From Edaphobacter acidisoli (GTDB lineage: Bacteria > Acidobacteriota > Terriglobia > Terriglobales > Acidobacteriaceae): a DNA stretch of 64,000 nt. This document shows, piece by piece, positions 61,304 to 64,000 of the stretch (positions are counted from its first letter, which is position 1; each line of letters begins with the position of its first letter). The stretch covers positions 2,542,001-2,606,000 of the forward strand of contig NZ_BMJB01000001.1 of NCBI RefSeq assembly GCF_014642855.1. The letters are read 5' to 3'. Below the pieces are notes generated by a model. The model was not told the DNA's origin. It did not search any database and worked only from the letters and a program-made list of their open reading frames with translations. The position numbers were made by a program, and so were the translations under genes.

Positions 61304-61927
61304 TTATTTTTTTCTTGGACGTGTAGGCAAGCCAGGAGTTCTAAGCTGAACTCGCCCTGGCATTGGATACGATTTCGGAACTGGGACTTTGGCATTGCCA
61401 TGAAGCTTTCTCTGAGCTGCGACGACCTCATCCCAGTTCGCCAGCGGGAATTCTTTTCTCTGTTCTGGAGGTCCTACAAAGAAGAACCACGAGTAGCCTT
61501 TCCCATGTCCACCAGTATCCATCACGCCAAAGCCACCGTGGCTGATTCCAGGAAGAACATAATCAGCAGGGACGGGTTTACGTTTGGTTCCGTCAGTAAC
61601 CCTGTCAGTAACCCTATAGTAGAACTCGTCCGGCGCTTGCGTTGAGTACATTCGCAGAGTTGAAGTTCGGACGATACCTGACTCTGGAACTCCCAGCAGG
61701 ACTCCTCCATCCACGACTTGCAGTGGCGCTGCGTTCGGATCGTTGAAAACAATTTGAACCCAACCAATGTAATCATCAGGCAATTCAAAAATGTAGCGAG
61801 GTCTCTTAGCCGCGAACGCCGATACAGCGAAAATCATTGAAACGAACGCTAAGAGCAGCACAAAGCCGGGTGCCCCATGTCCCGATTTTGGGACATGGGA
61901 CATTCGCAAAGCTCGAACCGCCTTCAC
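61304..61927 (-). CDS. Small exported protein with DUF6843-like domain
   Basis: This 207-residue protein has a hydrophobic signal-like segment (GFVLLLAFVSMIFAVSAFA) followed by RYIFELPDDYIGWVQIVFNDPNA, and a second half with GGFGVMDTGGHGKGYSWFFFVGP. The opening resembles DUF6843-type lipo/exported proteins of unknown function; I am not certain of the family. The start is likely GTG at 61927, overlapping the M3 peptidase stop by 4 bp (GTGA); a start at 61903 is possible. Base composition is visibly more A/T-rich than neighbours, suggesting later acquisition. Its N-terminal coding region contains a perfect 10-bp inverted repeat. Confidence 0.55.
   Translation of the reverse strand: MKAVRALRMSHVPKSGHGAPGFVLLLAFVSMIFAVSAFAAKRPRYIFELPDDYIGWVQIVFNDPNAAPLQVVDGGVLLGVPESGIVRTSTLRMYSTQAPDEFYYRVTDRVTDGTKRKPVPADYVLPGISHGGFGVMDTGGHGKGYSWFFFVGPPEQRKEFPLANWDEVVAAQRKLHGNAKVPVPKSYPMPGRVQLRTPGLPTRPRKK
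61874..61899. repeat. 10-bp perfect inverted repeat inside a coding start
   Basis: CCCATGTCCC (61874-61883), a 6-nt loop GATTTT, and GGGACATGGG (61890-61899) lie inside the N-terminal codons of the small exported protein gene. It adds a SHVPKSGHGAP peptide before the signal segment. It looks like an interspersed repeat that was captured at a gene start. Confidence 0.55.
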
Positions 61928-64000
61928 TCACCAACCCGCCCATTCACCTTCGTCCCGGCCGTCCCCTCAAACTGCACATCCATCCACTTCTTCATGGCCT
62001 CCATATTCTGCGGACGCCCCAGAAAATTCTTCACCAGCTCCGCCGCAGGCTCAGTCGCGCCCGGCTCCAGCACCGTCCTCCGATACCGCATCGCCGTAGG
62101 CCCATCCAGCAGGTTGTTCTTGTCGAACTGCGAGAAGAAGTCAATCGCAATCACCTTATCCAGCACATACGTGTAATAGTTCGACGCATACCCGGTCAGG
62201 TGCGTAAACGCCGCATACATCCTGTCGCCATCGACAAACGTATACGGCGAAAACTTCGCATAGTCCTTCTTGAGCTCCGCATCCAGATCAACGCTCGCCG
62301 GGGCCTCATCATGCAGGTCCAGCGAGATCGTCGAGTACAGCAACTGCGACTGCACCCAGCTGCCGCGCCCATACGCATCCGCCGCATTCATCCGGTCAAT
62401 CAGATCCGCCGGAATCACCTCGCCCGTCTTATAGTTCTTCCCAAACGACTGCAGAATCGTCCGGTCGTGGAACATCTCCTCCAGCATCTGCGACGGCGCC
62501 TCCACAAAATCACCTTCCACATTGAAGCCGCCCGCCCCAGACCACTCGCCCTGCCCACCCAGTATGTGGTGCATCAGGTGGCCAAACTCATGGAAGAACG
62601 TCACCACCTCGCTGTACTGCATCAGCCCCGGATCGCCCGCCGTGCCGCCCGAAAAGTTGCAGATCAGCGCACCCTCCGGCAACTGCCGCCCGCGAATCCC
62701 CGGCACCACCGGCGCGCTCGAAAACCACTTGTCCTTCCCTTCGCGCGGATGCATGTCCAGATAAATCCGTCCCAGCTTCCGCCCCTTGTCACCCGCGGCC
62801 TCGTCATACACGTCATACGTCGAAACCGACGCATCCCACACCTTCGCATCCGGCACCGCGCGGAACTCCACATGAAACAGCCGCGCCGCCGTCTTCAAAA
62901 TCCCCGCCTCAACCTCCGTATACGGAAAGTAAGGCCGCACACTCTCCGCATTGAAGTCATACTTCGCCCGCCGATACTGTTCGCTCCAGTAGCCCGCATC
63001 GGCCAGCGAGATATTCTCAAGCCCCGGCTGCTTCGACTTCGCAAACGCAAGCAGCTCCTGGTATTCCTTCGCCGCCGGTCCACGCGAAGCATCATCCACC
63101 TGCTGCAAAAACGCCTTCAGATTGCTCGACGAACCAATCATCTGGTCGGCCATCGCCAGGTCTGCATAACGCGGATAGCCCAACGTCGTCGCCAGCTCCT
63201 GCCTCGCCGCCAGCAGGTCCAGCAGCACCTGATTGTTCTTCGGATAAGCCCGCTCGGTGTAAGCGAGAAACATCTTCATCCTCAGGTCTGCGCTCTTCGC
63301 GAAGCTAAACACAGGCCGGCTGTCCGGAGCGTCCGTCGTCAGCGTGTAGGTCCCATCCGCCGCAGGCTTGTGCCGCGCAATATAGTCCGCAGGCAGACCA
63401 TCCATCTCTGCCTTCGTCACCGTCACCTTGCGCACGTCATCGGCGACGTTGCGCCCAAACGTTAACGACAGCGCCGTAATCTTGTCCTGCAACTGCCGCA
63501 CCTTCGCCCGCGTCGCCTCATCCTTGTCCACACCCGCCAGCTTGTACTCCAGCAGCGTGTGGTCCAGATAGTGCTTCGTCCCCGCATCCGCTGGTGCAGG
63601 CACCGCGGCCAGCGCCTGATACACCTTCTGGTTCAGACTCAGGTCCGTCGCGGCGGAGCTGATCTTCGCCGTCATCGCCTGCCCTGCATTCCGCAGCTCA
63701 GCCGTATCGCCCACGGCAAACATCAGATAAGCCTCATTGCCCGCCAGCGCCAACTGGTTCACCGCATCGTCATAAGGCCGCAGCGTATTTTCTACCGTGT
63801 GCGCGCCCGTCACACTCGTCAGCTTGTCGACGCTCGCCTGCGCCTCCGCCAGCCGCGCCGAAACCCACGCATCGAACGCCACCGGATCATTGCCCGCAAT
63901 CCACGCATGAAGCGGATCACCCGCAGCCTTCGCTGCACCCTGCCCCAAAGCCGCCGCCGAAACCGCCATCATCACCACCCCGCAAACAGTCCTCTTCCAG
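61924..64000 (-). CDS. M3 family metallopeptidase (thimet/oligopeptidase type), 5' end cut by window
   Basis: The frame stays open to the right edge, so the N-terminus is missing; the visible 692 residues begin WKRTVCGVVMMAVSAAALGQG, which is the tail of a signal peptide. The zinc site is HEFGHLMHH, with the third ligand in GDFVEAPSQMLEE downstream. Flanking motifs FFHEFGH and GAALICNFSGG-like (GALICNFSGGTAG) are typical of M3 enzymes, which trim short peptides. It is likely periplasmic because of the signal. The stop overlaps the next gene (GTGA). Confidence 0.92.
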   Translation of the reverse strand, partial: WKRTVCGVVMMAVSAAALGQGAAKAAGDPLHAWIAGNDPVAFDAWVSARLAEAQASVDKLTSVTGAHTVENTLRPYDDAVNQLALAGNEAYLMFAVGDTAELRNAGQAMTAKISSAATDLSLNQKVYQALAAVPAPADAGTKHYLDHTLLEYKLAGVDKDEATRAKVRQLQDKITALSLTFGRNVADDVRKVTVTKAEMDGLPADYIARHKPAADGTYTLTTDAPDSRPVFSFAKSADLRMKMFLAYTERAYPKNNQVLLDLLAARQELATTLGYPRYADLAMADQMIGSSSNLKAFLQQVDDASRGPAAKEYQELLAFAKSKQPGLENISLADAGYWSEQYRRAKYDFNAESVRPYFPYTEVEAGILKTAARLFHVEFRAVPDAKVWDASVSTYDVYDEAAGDKGRKLGRIYLDMHPREGKDKWFSSAPVVPGIRGRQLPEGALICNFSGGTAGDPGLMQYSEVVTFFHEFGHLMHHILGGQGEWSGAGGFNVEGDFVEAPSQMLEEMFHDRTILQSFGKNYKTGEVIPADLIDRMNAADAYGRGSWVQSQLLYSTISLDLHDEAPASVDLDAELKKDYAKFSPYTFVDGDRMYAAFTHLTGYASNYYTYVLDKVIAIDFFSQFDKNNLLDGPTAMRYRRTVLEPGATEPAAELVKNFLGRPQNMEAMKKWMDVQFEGTAGTKVNGRVGE

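Noticed and set aside
61837..63465. Open frame of ~540 codons antisense to the M3 peptidase
   Set aside because: Arg/His-rich composition and no motifs; the other strand has the HEFGH zinc site and a full peptidase.

Overview
The window is a stretch of bacterial chromosome that most resembles an Acidobacteriota (class Terriglobia; Granulicella, Terriglobus or Edaphobacter-like) genome. The evidence is gene content: TIGR03435-type 'soil-associated' proteins, acidobacterial VWFA-related (TIGR03436-type) proteins, very large carboxypeptidase-regulatory/TonB-type outer-membrane proteins, a CRTAC1 FG-GAP protein, and a polysaccharide-degrading repertoire (GH28, GH106-like, GH5-like, GH38). About 51 protein genes are supported. 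I see no rRNA, tRNA, CRISPR array or clear insertion sequence. The first and last genes run off the window.

Left part (1-14.4 kb): the 3' end of a MurJ-like flippase, an HNH nuclease and a ComF-type phosphoribosyltransferase, an OPT peptide transporter, a ParDE toxin-antitoxin pair, and a 44-residue small-protein gene with its own promoter, inverted-repeat operator, structured leader and terminator. These are followed by a MarR - pirin - YceI cluster with an 18-bp palindromic operator and a complete RND efflux operon (permease, fusion protein, outer-membrane lipoprotein).

Middle (14.5-33.5 kb): a convergent GH28/GH106-like pair suited to pectin breakdown, and a GYF-domain membrane protein. 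On the minus strand lies a BlaI - BlaR1 - TIGR03435 - outer-membrane protein - VWA gene series. Its BlaR1 protease carries a TIGR03435 domain where the classical family carries a beta-lactam sensor; this is the strongest candidate for an undescribed signalling system here. Next come a GH5-like enzyme translationally coupled to a CRTAC1 protein, an SDR oxidoreductase, and a TSUP/DUF1634 permease pair.

Right-centre (33.5-48.5 kb): iron-sulfur maturation genes in the classical order hscB-hscA-fdx-iscX, interrupted by two opposite-strand genes (VOC and DinB). These are followed by a DUF6624 protein, trpC-trpF, a second VWA protein, and a GH38 alpha-mannosidase downstream of a large TonB-type receptor.

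Right end (48.9-64 kb): another large TonB-type receptor, a LysR regulator, and a minus-strand envelope-energy operon yajC-secD-secF-tonB-exbB-exbD-exbD-exbD with a hairpin in every gap from tonB onwards. A gene-free, repeat-rich spacer follows, then a YjbR-type protein, a small exported protein and an M3 metallopeptidase cut by the window edge.
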